This document shows positions 1-10,044 of a stretch of 64,000 nucleotides of DNA, in pieces. Within the stretch, counting starts at the first letter, position 1; each line of letters begins with the position of its first letter. A model generated the notes under the pieces. It saw nothing but the letters and a program-made list of their open reading frames with translations. It was not told the DNA's origin and made no database searches. The stretch comes from Hysterangium stoloniferum. Lineage: Eukaryota; Basidiomycota; Agaricomycetes; Hysterangiales; Hysterangiaceae. The stretch spans positions 620,001 through 684,000 of the forward strand of contig WHVD01000025.1 in assembly GCA_015178975.1 (NCBI GenBank). Reading direction: 5' to 3'. The translations under genes and the position numbers were made by a program.

Positions 1-17
1 GGGTATGGGGGATAGGT

Positions 18-863
18 GTGTCAACACCATTGTACACGGGGTCTACAGTACTGGTCGCCAATGAACCTTCAAGGAGGTTGAGTAGGTTGGCCACTCGTCC
101 ACGTCCATCGTACGCAACCTTAGCTGGAATAGCATCACAAGGACAATGTGGCAGGAAGCCAGAAACACATACCGAGGGTCAGACCGGGGGAGGTTCCCCT
201 GGTCATCCAGCAGAGAACCCACCACAGGAGATGGGGGCAGGTACACCTAGCAAAACCACAGAACTCAGCCTTTCTGCGGAGATTGCCACACCATCAACAA
301 TGGAGGGTGGGAGGAGGCACCAGTCACAAGGGAGATCGTTTTCCGATTTTTCTCTAGCAAATATTATGTCAGAGCCTAATCCAGGGTTGGACATTCCTGA
401 GGTATTTCGTGGAAGGTATGGTACTGACCGTTTCTTTTCAAAAATATTGGCTGCACCGCAGGAGTATAAAGGCTTCGAGTCACAAAATGGCCTTTTGTGT
501 TTCAATATGGCAGGGAGCAAACTTCTTTGTATCCCTGATATTGCTGTGGGCAACCGACGGGTGCGGGAAATGTTGATTTCACATGCTCATTCGATTTTGG
601 CTCATTTAGGAGCGCGGAAAACTGCCACATACTTGGGAGCAATGGTGTGGTGGCCATTGATGACAAAGGATGTTGAGGTGTTTTGCAGGTCATGTAGTGT
701 GTGTGCTACATCCAAATCCGATACGCAGCGATCACAGGGACAACTCCGCACACTAGAAGTACCCTCACATCCATGGGAGGCCATTGGCATTGACTTTGTT
801 GGTCCATTGCTGGTGTCAAAGAATCGCCTTGGGGAGTTCGACAGCATTTGTGTAATCATCGAC
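18..863 (+). pseudogene. gypsy integrase, zinc-binding part (fossil)
   Basis: The last third of this reading shows the His-His-Cys-Cys integrase zinc-binding region: HAHSILAHLG, then WWPLMTKDVEVFCRSC and VCATSKS, followed by WEAIGIDFVGPL, the usual opening of the gypsy integrase core. The first ~130 residues are Pro/Gly/Thr-rich and match no domain I recognise. It is part of a broken element and interrupted at its end by the solo LTR at 864. Family assignment is from well-known gypsy motifs. Confidence 0.8.
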
Positions 864-1357
864 TGTCACGAATCGAATTTTACTCAATAAAGTCGAATAA
901 ACAATCAAAGAATATTCAACAATATCGAATAAAGATGCCTCATTTGATGAAGTATTAATTCGTCCTGTTGATAAAGCATGAGGCAAAGATAGGACACAGA
1001 GGCTCACGAATAAATAAGTCAAAGAAGGAAGGCTCGGAAAAAGTTCGACGATTATGTAATATAGTAATAATACAATATAATACAGGTTTTCTGACTGACT
1101 TCCTTCGTTCCTATCATTGCCCTTATATACTATATATCATTTACCTATGATGATAATATGATATCAAAGTGAAATCATCAATGACATCAACCTGAGACAA
1201 GTCAAAGATATTCGAGATTGTCGAAGATATTGTTGAAGAATAGTCGAATCAGAAGTTGAGTCGGAAGTTGAGTCGGAAAGTCGAAGGAATGTTGAAGAAA
1301 TGTCGAAGAAATATTAAATTGAATATTATCGAAATTTGAGCTTGTACGTTCGTGACA
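864..1357. mobile_element. Solo LTR inserted in gypsy integrase (TSD TCGAC)
   Basis: A 494-bp insert begins TGTCACGAA and ends TTCGTGACA, so it has perfect 9-bp inverted ends with the TG...CA of an LTR. It is flanked by the 5-bp direct repeat TCGAC at 859-863 and 1358-1362. It carries no coding region and is AT-rich, with many short GTCGAAGAA-like repeats in its right half. This is the usual footprint of a retroelement reduced to one LTR. It must be younger than the gypsy element it interrupts. I found no second copy in the window, so its internal family is unknown. Confidence 0.85.
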
Positions 1358-1971
1358 TCGACCATTTAACGTGTATGGTCTATCTGGTTCCCATGCAGAC
1401 CAACTATACTACTATTCACATGGCGGAAGTGATATTCGAACATGTTTATAAGTTGCATGGATTGCCAGTGAGGATTGTTAGTGACAGAGACTCACTGTTC
1501 ACAAGCATATTCTGGAGAGAGATGCATTGGCTGATGGGAGTAGAGTTGCGGATGTCATCGGCGTATCACCCTCAAACTGATGGAGCCACCGAACGAGTGA
1601 ATCGGACTATGACACAAATGTTGTGGCAGTGTGTAGCACCAAATCAGCGAGACTGGGTTTCAAAATTGCCCGCTATCGAGTTCGCAATGAATAACGCTAC
1701 ATCCAAAACTACAGGTTTTTCTCCTTTTTTCCTGAATTATGGTCGGATGCCTCGTCCAATGATCTGGGAGAAGAACATAACGTACCCTGGCGTCCAGGAT
1801 TTTGCAGAGCGAATGAAATTGGCGATTATGACAGCCCACGATGAAATCCTCATCGCTAGGGTGAAGCAGACAAGGCAGGCCAATCGACAAAGGCGGGCTG
1901 TTGATTTCAGAGTCAATGATCTCGTATATTTATCTACAAAGAACTTACGATTGCCGAAGCATTGCACATGA
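1358..1971 (+). pseudogene. gypsy integrase catalytic core (fossil)
   Basis: Carries gypsy-type integrase core motifs: VRIVSDRDSLFTSIFWRE (second catalytic Asp) and SAYHPQTDGATERVNR (catalytic Glu region), then the usual downstream segment with LPAIEFAMNN and TGFSPFFLNYGRMPR. It directly follows the solo LTR, so the two integrase parts come from one gene split by insertion. It belongs to a broken element. Confidence 0.85.
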
Positions 1972-2097
1972 AAGCTAGTACCCAAGTATATTGGGCCATT
2001 CAAGATCATTCGTGAACTTGAGCCAGGGGCCACTTATGAGCTGGAACTGTCCCCCGAGTTAAAGAGACAAGGGATTAACCCGTCGTTTCATGCATCC

Positions 2098-3120
2098 TTG
2101 TTGCGTATCCACATCCCGAATGACGATTGTCTATTTCCTGGCAGGCAGCTGAAACAGATTCCGGGGTTTGGCCAATCATCTATGGACTGGATCGTGGATA
2201 AGATTGTGGCTCACACTGGGAAAGGCGCTGATGCCTTGTTTGAGGTCATGTGGAATACCGGGCAAAATACTTGGCTTCCATATAGAGACGTGCAGAACTT
2301 GCTGCCCTTGCAGGCGTACCTGGAGGCTGTTGGTGTTGCAAATGTACAATCATTGAAAACGGGGTCTGGGCGATCTATCGATTCCACAAGGATGGGTCTG
2401 CGGGCTAAGGAGAACGATCGGTTGTCAGTGTCTCACCTGTCAAGCGCGCAATGTTTACTGTGTATTTATGTTGGATCAGCTACACCTATTGATGTTCCTT
2501 CCTCCTCGGGCTGTCGCACCATGTCTACCGAGGATGGCCAGACACAGATGGCTTCAGAGTTCTTCACTGCGACTTTAAATGCTGTACACGATAGCGCTCT
2601 GAAAGGGGTGCAGATCGCATGGGCATTACAAAGGGAAGAGGTCGAGAGGGCTCACCAATGCATTATTGAAATGCAGGAGCAACAAAGGCGTATGATGACT
2701 GATAACACCACTACGCCTCGCACTAGGGGCCGCACGCACGTGTGGAGGGAGCAGAATTGGTCGGTGGCATTGGTGGACAGATTAGAGGCACGTGGGATGG
2801 CTCCACGGCAGCACGACAGGGAACAGGGTAGTAGTCGTGGCCGCCATGGAAAACGAAAGAAGCAGAGGGTCGGTTCTTCTACTGAGGGGTCACTTCTTCA
2901 GCAGATTGAACCTATTGCCGTGCCACAGGAAAGGATGGTGCAAGCTAGTAGTATTGCTACTACGGCTAGCAAACATCGTACGGCACAGGAAGCCCCAATG
3001 CGGGTTGGAAGGGGTCAGGACGCGACCATGTCGATGGAAACAGATATTGGGAGTGGTGGGCAGGATTGGAGCGATGAACTTGATGAGTTGGAGCAAGGGG
3101 TTATGGAACTACACAGTTGA
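2098..3120 (+). pseudogene. gypsy C-terminal ORF with chromo-like segment (fossil)
   Basis: Reading of 340 residues. Residues ~25-75 (MDWIVDKIVAHTGKG, FEVMWNTGQNTWLPYRD) fit the chromodomain that ends chromovirus integrases: an aromatic-rich strand followed by W-P-Y. After it comes a ~230-residue Gln/Arg/Ser-rich tail (EMQEQQRRMMTDNTT, RGRHGKRKKQRVG) with no domain I know; such tails occur on some basidiomycete gypsy elements. Part of the broken element. Confidence 0.65.
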
Positions 3121-3216
3121 GTCAGTCCGCCGAGAGTTGCACATTGCCTTGCTGGCAGTGTGGGAGGGCAGGTGTAATGGTAGCGGACTTGGGTTAGGGA
3201 GGACTTGGCATCGGGC

Positions 3217-3430
3217 TGTTGGGCCCATATGACTGGAGGTGTCTTAGAATACTATTGTGTTTGTTTCATGGGGTTTTTGACTTGTTGCCCGGGGCTCTAC
3301 TACTATTATCATAAATAGGTAGATATCTTGTATGATTACGATAGTCTCTTTCGAATAGGAATCTAGTCCTACTCATTTTGCAAGAGCTCTCTGAGGGATT
3401 ACGCTACATCTTCATAGCGGAACCCTTACA
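3217..3430 (+). repeat. Candidate 3' LTR of the gypsy fossil
   Basis: After the last gypsy ORF and a G/A-rich stretch (GGGTTAGGGAGGA at 3191), a segment starting TGTTGGGCCC and ending CCCTTACA could be a 214-bp LTR. The only support is position, TG/CA ends and the short purine stretch; the partner LTR is outside the window. Its end coincides with the first base of the inverted-repeat element, so the border is tentative. Confidence 0.35.
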
Positions 3431-5025
3431 TAAATATAGTCTAAGATATTCAAGGAATATCTTAGTTGGAATGTATAGAAGAAAATATTAAATGTCCCGG
3501 GATGCAAGGAGGAAACATACAGTACATAAGAGAGTATTATACTGGTCACAGTTCCCCCCAGTTTGAATAGATATGTTATATGAACTCTTAAAGGATTTCT
3601 GGAATGTGTCACAATACCAGATCAATGACTAGTAAATCCATAACCGCGATGGCACGATGTGATAAGCTCCACACAATATCCGCTGATTTAACTCAAAAAC
3701 AATGACAGAAAAGTTGCGGAGTCGTATCTTCCCTTCCAACATCGTCAAGCATTGTGTGAACACTCCTTCAGCGGCTCTCATTTGGGAATACCTATTGTTT
3801 GAAGATTCATTGCCTGTACATTTGATTGGCAGCTTTGCGGCATATGGTTAGTAATAGTTCCACTGTACGAGGTTAGTACGTATCTGATGCCCACCACAAA
3901 TGGTGGATGCAAAGAACCTTTATTGTCGGCATTTTCGACGTTGTTTTGGACCACATTCTAGTCATTGGGAATGGTGTAATGAAAACAAGAAAAAGTAAAA
4001 ATAAAATACCGGACTTGGGTCTTGACTATATGGTGACTAGTATGTTGGACTGATGTTGGACTGTTTGGTGCTGCTCTGGTTGTCGATGTGCCGATGTGGA
4101 GTCCCGAACGATCTTCCTCTTGAATGTGTTGTTGTTTATATGTCATTGCTGACAGAAAAACAATTGTATATATTGTCAATGAATACTTAATAATCAGCTC
4201 TGGAAAGGTGAATGCATCAGCTTCGATAGGGGCCATAATTTCGGGAAAAAATCGTGGATTGAAAGTAAGTCGCATTAGAATATAAGCTTGCTCAGTGGAA
4301 GAGAACTTAAAATCTTCGCTATATTTTTGTTTACCTAGAATACAGTGACTGGGTAATATAAGTATGTACTGGTATGTAAAATAATAAGCTGGTTACTCAC
4401 CTCAATAACATTTAACCGTTGCCGAGGTGACCCGAAGTAAGCTATTGACTTGTACCCTCGAAAGTAAGACATATTTTCAAATAAGTAAAAACATATGAGT
4501 AGACAAAATACTACCGCTATCCTATAATTACGGTATCCTACACGAAAATGGGAGTTTCTTATTACAAGGTGAAGGGAGATTCTTGAGAAGACACATAGGA
4601 TGTGCTTTATCGGAAAGTAACCCTATTCAGTTATTCATGTAGACATCGCTTCCTCAATCAATCGGCGATGTGCAAAGAAAGTGATGTTGAAATGTTCTTG
4701 CAATCACTAAGCACTACGTATGCCACTGTGTCACGCCGTCCCACATGCGAAGCCGTCTTATCAAATTATAGTGTCATATCATTGGTGTTCCAAGCATCGT
4801 TGCAGTAACTAAGGTCCTATTCTAGACGTCTATGCTGCCAGTGACTCCCCCGCCTGCCATTTCCTAAACGCGTCCCCGATATCTCTTCAAACGAGACCGT
4901 CCAGTGCCGATTGGTTTACAAGTCCGAGTAGAGGTAGCAATTCCTTTTCTGCCGTCTCCCACACAATTAACGTCTCATTCCCGAGCAAGGCTGGGATGTC
5001 AAGAGCAGTCTGAATAAGGTATTAA
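3431..5025 (+). repeat. Left arm of long inverted repeat
   Basis: 1595 bp, inverted copy of 7777-9371. It starts 10 bases outside a hairpin (3441-3465: stem CTAAGATATTC, loop AAG). The two sides share the same small ORFs in mirror image: 66, 105 and 68 codons at 3412-3612(-), 3958-4275(-) and 4602-4808(+). The 105-codon reading (start MRLTFNPRFFPEIMAPIEAD) matches no family I know. The inner end holds the coding-like exon described at 4887-5009. Confidence 0.9.
4887..5009 (-). CDS. Terminal exon-like segment in left arm
   Basis: A 41-codon stretch on the minus strand, starting right after a CAG acceptor-like site (CTTATTCAG) and ending in a stop, reads TALDIPALLGNETLIVWETA, then EKELLPLLGLVNQSALDGLV. 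Its composition is protein-like, and the upstream core sequence on the same strand also reads well (for example ATLDAQIAFLTAQWNP), so it is probably the last exon of a small spliced gene that starts in the core. The same exon is mirrored at 7793-7915. Function unknown. Confidence 0.35.
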   Translation of the reverse strand, partial: TALDIPALLGNETLIVWETAEKELLPLLGLVNQSALDGLV

Positions 5026-5474
5026 ACCTGCCGTGCCTCAGGCTGTATCAAGGCTGGACTACTGCCATCATTTTGCTCCCCTAGCATTGTCGTTGCCAGC
5101 CACCGGATTCCATTGCGCTGTCAGGAATGCTATCTGAGCGTCCAACGTTGCAATTTCCAGTACCGACCTGTTCTGACCGCTTTGTCTGGTAAACCCGTAT
5201 TCATTGATAGGATTGGATGGCGGACCTACAGCGGTGCCTTGATTATGTGAGTTACTGATTTCTTGACTTCGTTTATTTCTGGAGCGAGGCAGTCACCAAA
5301 CTAATTAAACATAAAGGAGCCAGTAGTTCCTGAGGTTTTCACGATATTCACATTAACAGCATCGTTATTCGACATTCGTAACAGTTATTCTACAGAAATG
5401 AGATGCGCTGCGATGTCCCAGTATTCAAGGCAGAAAATGCTATTTATTTTTCTCAATTTATGACCCACTCTCCC

Positions 5475-5842
5475 TCATAGGATTGTGGATTCCAGACTCG
5501 ATCGCTGCTCGGGGACAACTGGCGGATCAATGTTTTCTGGACTGCTCGTCTGGGGTTCATCTAAATAAATCAAGATTGAGGACACAAAAAGTACAATGTT
5601 TTGCTTATGAAAACAACTAACCATATCGCGGAAGAACTGCATTCGCGGGTGTGTTGCTTGTCGCTTTTCAGGCACCGTCCTATCAAGGTGTGAATATCCT
5701 GAGTGGGAATTTGGGAGCGAAACTTTTCTGGAGCAGCATTAGGTATGGTGAGAGATGTCAATGGAGAGGTGCTCGCATGTCCCGAGAGTCGGCTTAGAAT
5801 CTTGGTGCGCATATAATCATTTTGTTTGTCGTATTCGTGCAT
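5475..5842 (-). CDS. Unidentified spliced-gene candidate in the core
   Basis: Minus-strand reading from ATG at 5842 (MHEYDKQNDYMRTKILSRLS ...) to about 5630, where a GTTAGT donor and a later TTTATTTAG acceptor bound a likely ~60-bp intron, followed by a second open stretch containing DEPQTSSPENIDPPVVPEQR. The joint reading frame is not certain from the sequence. No domain recognised. It may belong to the same gene as the exon at 4887-5009. The core is the part of the inverted-repeat element most likely to carry cargo. Confidence 0.25.
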
Positions 5843-6253
5843 TTTGAGGCTGAAAAATCAATGAAATCCGATGCCAACAGGCGGCGCCTGAGGTGACCTG
5901 GTATTGTTCAGTTGATGTCTCTGACAAGGCAAGATAGCGATGTACTACTCGCACAAAAGTAGTTCACTGACCCCCAAGAGGACCATTGGATGAGGTAGTC
6001 ATCATCATCCAACCAAGGCATTGCCAATTTACCCTGCCGCGGCTCTCATCCATACTAGATGAGCGGCGATTATAAACCATATTTGAAGCCAAGTGCGCTG
6101 CACATCTATGTGGATATATGGCCTCAATAATGCCGGTGTCAATCAGGGGACGGTGGGATTGTATCTATCATTCGCAATCAACTATAAGTGGCTCCAGATG
6201 TAATCTCTATTGAATTTTTTGGATTGCGAACATGTAGCACGTGGGGGCGGGTA

Positions 6254-6486
6254 ACCGGCTTTGAAAATACACGGCGGGTTTTCATGTTGGTGAAGAAGGC
6301 GACAAAGTCTCTTATAGATTACAACCGACTACTAAGCTACTGTAAAGCACTAAATAGCCAAATGTCAATCGAATCAATCCAATATCACCTTATAACGCAG
6401 TATAACAAAACAAAAACGGCAAAACCGGGGCTCTCAACGACTTGCGACACAATATCAATAAATTGTAACATTGGGACAACCAGAGA
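6254..6486 (+). repeat. Dispersed repeat, copy 1 (pairs with 45624-45850)
   Basis: This ~230-bp stretch in the core of the inverted-repeat element aligns along its length with 45624-45850 (shared landmarks: TTGAAAATA, ACAAAGTC, TACAACCGA, CTACTGTAAAG, ATATCACC/ATATCCACC, CTCAACG). The two copies differ at perhaps one base in five and by short gaps, so they are old. No coding or terminal structure identifies the family. Confidence 0.6.
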
Positions 6487-6489
6487 TTA

Positions 6490-7776
6490 CATTCGGGCTT
6501 GGGTTGCCAAGGTCAGGAATCACCACTTCGTTGTTTGGTTTATATAATGTTTATTTGGATGTGTTTATCCTTGTCGGTTCAGATAATCGGAAAGTCATTC
6601 GGTGTAAGAACTGAACCATATAAATTCAAGAATAGGTTTATTGAAGATTATACTAGAATCTATCATGCGCTTTGGACCAGTGCTTTTGATTATAAGAGTC
6701 CCCATTCTTTACACGCCAATGTTTAGCCCGCTTATGTCGGAGGCTGGTTCGCGCCTCGCACGTTTCGCCAGGAGCTGCCACGACCCATGTGGAAACAGCT
6801 GGTGTCGCTTATGCCTTCCGAACCTACTCCAAATTGTTCAGATTGCTCCCGCCACAGGGAGAAGGACTCGTAAAGAGTACTGCACCGATTCATCCAGGTC
6901 CATCGGAAGGTACCAGCAGTCCTAAACAATTTTTCCCATCGAGTTCTGATTTTAAGAGCCCCGATGTGGTAGCATGACTGATGAAGGGGATTCGTGGTTC
7001 TAATCTTCTCTAGCAATACCTTTGGGTGTGGACGCAATGACATTGTAAGAGTGTTTCTTGTGGGGGTGTGGTTTAAACCAATATATAGGTATAATATAGC
7101 CGCAGTTAGAAGGAGAGATCTGTGGGGCAGTCAATTGTGTCACACTAACTTAGTAGGTGGCGACGGCGAACAGAGGGCCTGGTACCGACGGCTACGGAAC
7201 CAGGTAGCCCTGTGGGTAAGGGGTCGCTGAGAGTAGAATTTACCAGAACCTTAATGCTGAGCACCGCAACGGAAAGTACTTGTTACTGAAACACCCATGT
7301 GAAATCATCCACAACTAGGATCTAGTCCCGCTCATGCCAGTGCCGGAAGTCATGATTTGGTTGCTTCGTCTGGTTCTGGTGCATAATAGATGAGGTGCCA
7401 CTCTGGCTCTGCAAAATTCAGCTTCAATTTGATTTTAGCCTGAGCATGTATTATATCCAAGAACTTCCCATATCTGAGCACCTCTCCAGGTTCCAGATAT
7501 AAGGCAGGAGGTCATACCTTTCGCCTCATTCCAACACCTTCCATACTGACCAATTATATCACTTTTATCTACGATGACTTTGAGTATTTTCCTTCTTCTA
7601 CGCATTGTCGTGCCCATATTTGCGACACCCGTATCCCCAAACCGAATGCTGGATGGAAGTGTCAATGTCTCTGCGGGCTCCATCCCGCAAGGTTCCACCA
7701 CCCTATTCAGCATCACCTCATTGGAACCTCCTATACAGTCCGCAAGTCTATATTTTCGGGAGTTTTAATCCTTCTA
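6490..7776. other. Rest of the element core, unassigned
   Basis: No recognised gene. Two plus-strand stretches look protein-like: 6789-6977 (ends STAPIHPGPSEGTSSPKQFF and a stop) and 7574-7768, which opens with a hydrophobic MTLSIFLLLRIVVPIFATP resembling a signal peptide and runs into the right-arm border. Either could be an exon of captured host sequence. Function unknown. Confidence 0.3.
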
Positions 7777-9371
7777 TTAATACCTTATTCAGACTGCTCT
7801 TGACATCCCAGCCTTGCTCGGGAATGAGACGTTAATTGTGTGGGAGACGGCAGAAAAGGAATTGCTACCTCTACTCGGACTTGTAAACCAATCGGCACTG
7901 GACGGTCTCGTTTGAAGAGATTTTGGGCACGCGTTTAGGAAATGGCAGGCGGGGGAGTCACTGGCAGCATAGACGTCTAGAATAGGACCTTAGTTACTGC
8001 AACGATGCTTGGAACACCAATGATATGACACTATAATTTGATAAGACGGCTTCGCATGTGGGACGGCGTGATACAGTGGCATACGTAGTGCTTAGTGATT
8101 TCAAGAACATTTCAACATCACTTTCTTTGCACATCGCCGATTGATTGAGGAAGCGATGTCTACATGAATAACTGAATAGGGTTACTTTCCGATAAAGCAC
8201 ATCCTATGTGTCTTCTCAAGAATCTCCCTTCACCTTGTAATAAGAAACTCCTATTTTCGTGTAGGATACCGTAATTATAGGATAGCGGTAGTATTTTGTC
8301 TACTCATATGTTTTTACTTATTTGAAAATATGTCTTACTTTCGAGGGTACAAGTCAATAGCTTACTTCGGGTCACCTCGGCAACGGTTAAATGTTATTGA
8401 GGTGAGTAACCAGCTTATTATTTTACATACCAGTACATACTTATATTACCCAGTAACTGTATTCTAGGTAAACAAAAATATAGCGAAGATTTTAAGTTCT
8501 CTTCCACTGAGCAAGCTTATATTCTAATGCGACTTACTTTCAATCCACGATTTTTTCCCGAAATTATGGCCCCTATCGAAGCTGATGCATTCACCTTTCC
8601 AGAGCTGATTATTAAGTATTCATTGACAATATATACAAGTGTTTTTCTGTCAGAAATGACATATAAACAACAACACATTCAAGAGGAAGATCGTTCGGGA
8701 CTCCACATCGGCACATCGACAACCAGAGCAGCACCAAACAGTCCAACATCAGTCCAACATACTAGTCACCATATAGTCAAGACCCAAGTCCGGTATTTTA
8801 TTTTTACTTTTTCTTGTTTTCATTACACCATTCCCGATGACTAGAATGTGGTCCACAATAGGGTCGAAAATGCCGACGATAAAGGTTCTTTGCATCCACC
8901 ATTTGTGGTGGGCATCAGATACGTACTAACCTCGTACAGTGGAACTATTACTAACCATATGCCGCAAAGCTGCCAATCAAATGTACAGGCAATGAATCTT
9001 CAAACAATAGGTATTCCCAAATGAGAGCCGCTGAAGGAGTGTTCACACAATGCTTGACGATGTTGGAAGGGAAGATACGACTCCGCAACTTTTCTGTCAT
9101 TGTTTTTGAGTTAAATCAGCGGATATTGTGTGGAGCTTATCACATCGTGCCATCGCGGTTATGGCTTTACTAGTCATTGATCTGGTATTGTGACACATTC
9201 CAGAAATCCTTTAAGAGTTCATATAACATATCTATTCAAACTGGGGGGAACTGTGACCAGTATAATACTCTCTTATGTACTGTATGTTTCCTCCTTGCAT
9301 CCCGGGACATTTAATATTTTCTTCTATACATTCCAACTAAGATATTCCTTGAATATCTTAGACTATATTTA
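7777..9371 (-). repeat. Right arm of long inverted repeat
   Basis: Mirror image of 3431-5025, same length, about 99% alike. It carries the inverted copy of the terminal hairpin (9337-9361) and of the coding-like exon (7793-7915, plus strand). Differences are scattered single substitutions, with two small clusters opposite 3940-3955 and 4873-4882. Confidence 0.9.
7793..7915 (+). CDS. Terminal exon-like segment in right arm
   Basis: Mirror copy of the exon at 4887-5009, with the same 40 residues and stop. On this side the upstream core sequence differs, so the exon follows the signal-peptide-like reading of 7574-7768 rather than the one on the left. The 3' end of one gene has thus been placed behind two different upstream sequences. 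Confidence 0.35.
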   Translation, partial: TALDIPALLGNETLIVWETAEKELLPLLGLVNQSALDGLV

Positions 9372-9542
9372 GCTCGAAGTGTCACATATGTATACTTGTG
9401 GGTGGACTAGGTACTAAAAGCATACTTTTTGCCCAGAAACCCTGGTATGCAAAACTGTGCAAGTTGAAGTTTTGGCATTGTCTCTGCTGTCACAAACAGC
9501 ATCCCCCTGTCAACCTTTCTCTCCCTCCCCAAAATGAATGAT
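9372..9542. other. Intergenic, nothing recognised
   Basis: No gene or terminal structure seen. A pyrimidine-rich patch (9507-9531) lies on the 3' side of the tRNA-like sequence that follows on the minus strand. Confidence 0.4.
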
Positions 9543-9620
9543 GGCAGGGAATTGAACCTACAAGGTTGATTTCCTACGAGTCCTTGACATCACCCTCCTT
9601 GAGCCATCTGATTGCTTCCT
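9543..9620 (-). repeat. tRNA-like sequence, SINE head candidate
   Basis: On the minus strand, TGGCTCAAGGAGG fits an internal pol III A box and GGTTCAATTCC fits a B box at tRNA-like spacing. The T-arm stem does not pair well and there is no good acceptor stem, so this is not a working tRNA gene; it is better read as the tRNA-derived head of a SINE. The body would run toward 9400 on the plus-strand map. No second copy was found in the window, so the call rests on the two boxes only. Confidence 0.4.
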
Positions 9621-10044
9621 TGACTGTGACCAACTTTCCTCTACTTAACTCTATTTTATACTCTACTTAGTTAGTATTGTAGTTAGACAGTCAATAGAGA
9701 GTATTTGCAACTAATACACTATCTGCCATACTTTGACAGTTGGCACTCTTCACATACAGAGTGGTAATTTACATGACTCTTTACAAGCACATTTGGTGGC
9801 ATGTGTTAAGCTTGGGGCTTATAGGCAGGTTCTGGGGAAAAGCCTGTGAAGGTTCCAGGTTGTTACAATCCATTCCAGGATATTTCAATCTTCCAATATA
9901 ATCTTCCATTCCCAGATATTTCAATATTCTGATATAATTCCAAAGCCTGTCTATGTCTGACCCCATTCCATGCACCAGTCACCAGGCTCCACCTGGATAA
10001 CCTGACAGCTCTCTACCTGAGCCCCATTCCCATTATGGTCTAAT

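Larger units (their letters stand above)
1..3430 (+). mobile_element. Ty3/gypsy retrotransposon, 3' part, broken
   Basis: Fossil Ty3/gypsy element on the plus strand; its 5' half lies outside the window. The visible parts, in order, are the integrase zinc-binding region, the integrase catalytic core, and a long C-terminal ORF opening with a chromo-like segment, which points to the chromovirus branch. A solo LTR of another family (864-1357) sits inside the integrase gene. A 3' LTR of about 214 bp may end at 3430. The element is broken in a few places and cannot be active. Family call: firm; chromovirus branch: probable; outer limit: uncertain. Confidence 0.85.
3431..9371. mobile_element. 5.9-kb element with 1595-bp inverted arms
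   Basis: Two arms, 3431-5025 and 7777-9371, are inverted copies with no length difference: every matched pair of positions sums to 12802. I count only about fifteen substitutions, so they are roughly 99% alike. They enclose a 2751-bp core. The outer ends read TAAATATAGTC and its complement, compatible with a TA target duplication, but I cannot prove one. No transposase, integrase, polymerase or capsid motif is visible. It could be a large foldback/TIR DNA transposon (non-autonomous) or an inverted segmental duplication. The near identity and exact collinearity argue for a recent origin or gene conversion between the arms. Confidence 0.7.

Noticed and set aside
3217-3430. Firm 3' LTR call and shared border with the inverted-repeat element
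   Set aside because: Only TG/CA ends support it; the coincidence of borders at 3430/3431 may be chance, so it is kept at low confidence only.
3431-9371. Long inverted-repeat element as a Polinton or other virus-like element
   Set aside because: No polymerase B, capsid, protease or integrase motif in any frame, and at 5.9 kb it is too small.
9543-9620. Functional tRNA gene
   Set aside because: A and B boxes are present, but T-arm and acceptor stems do not pair.
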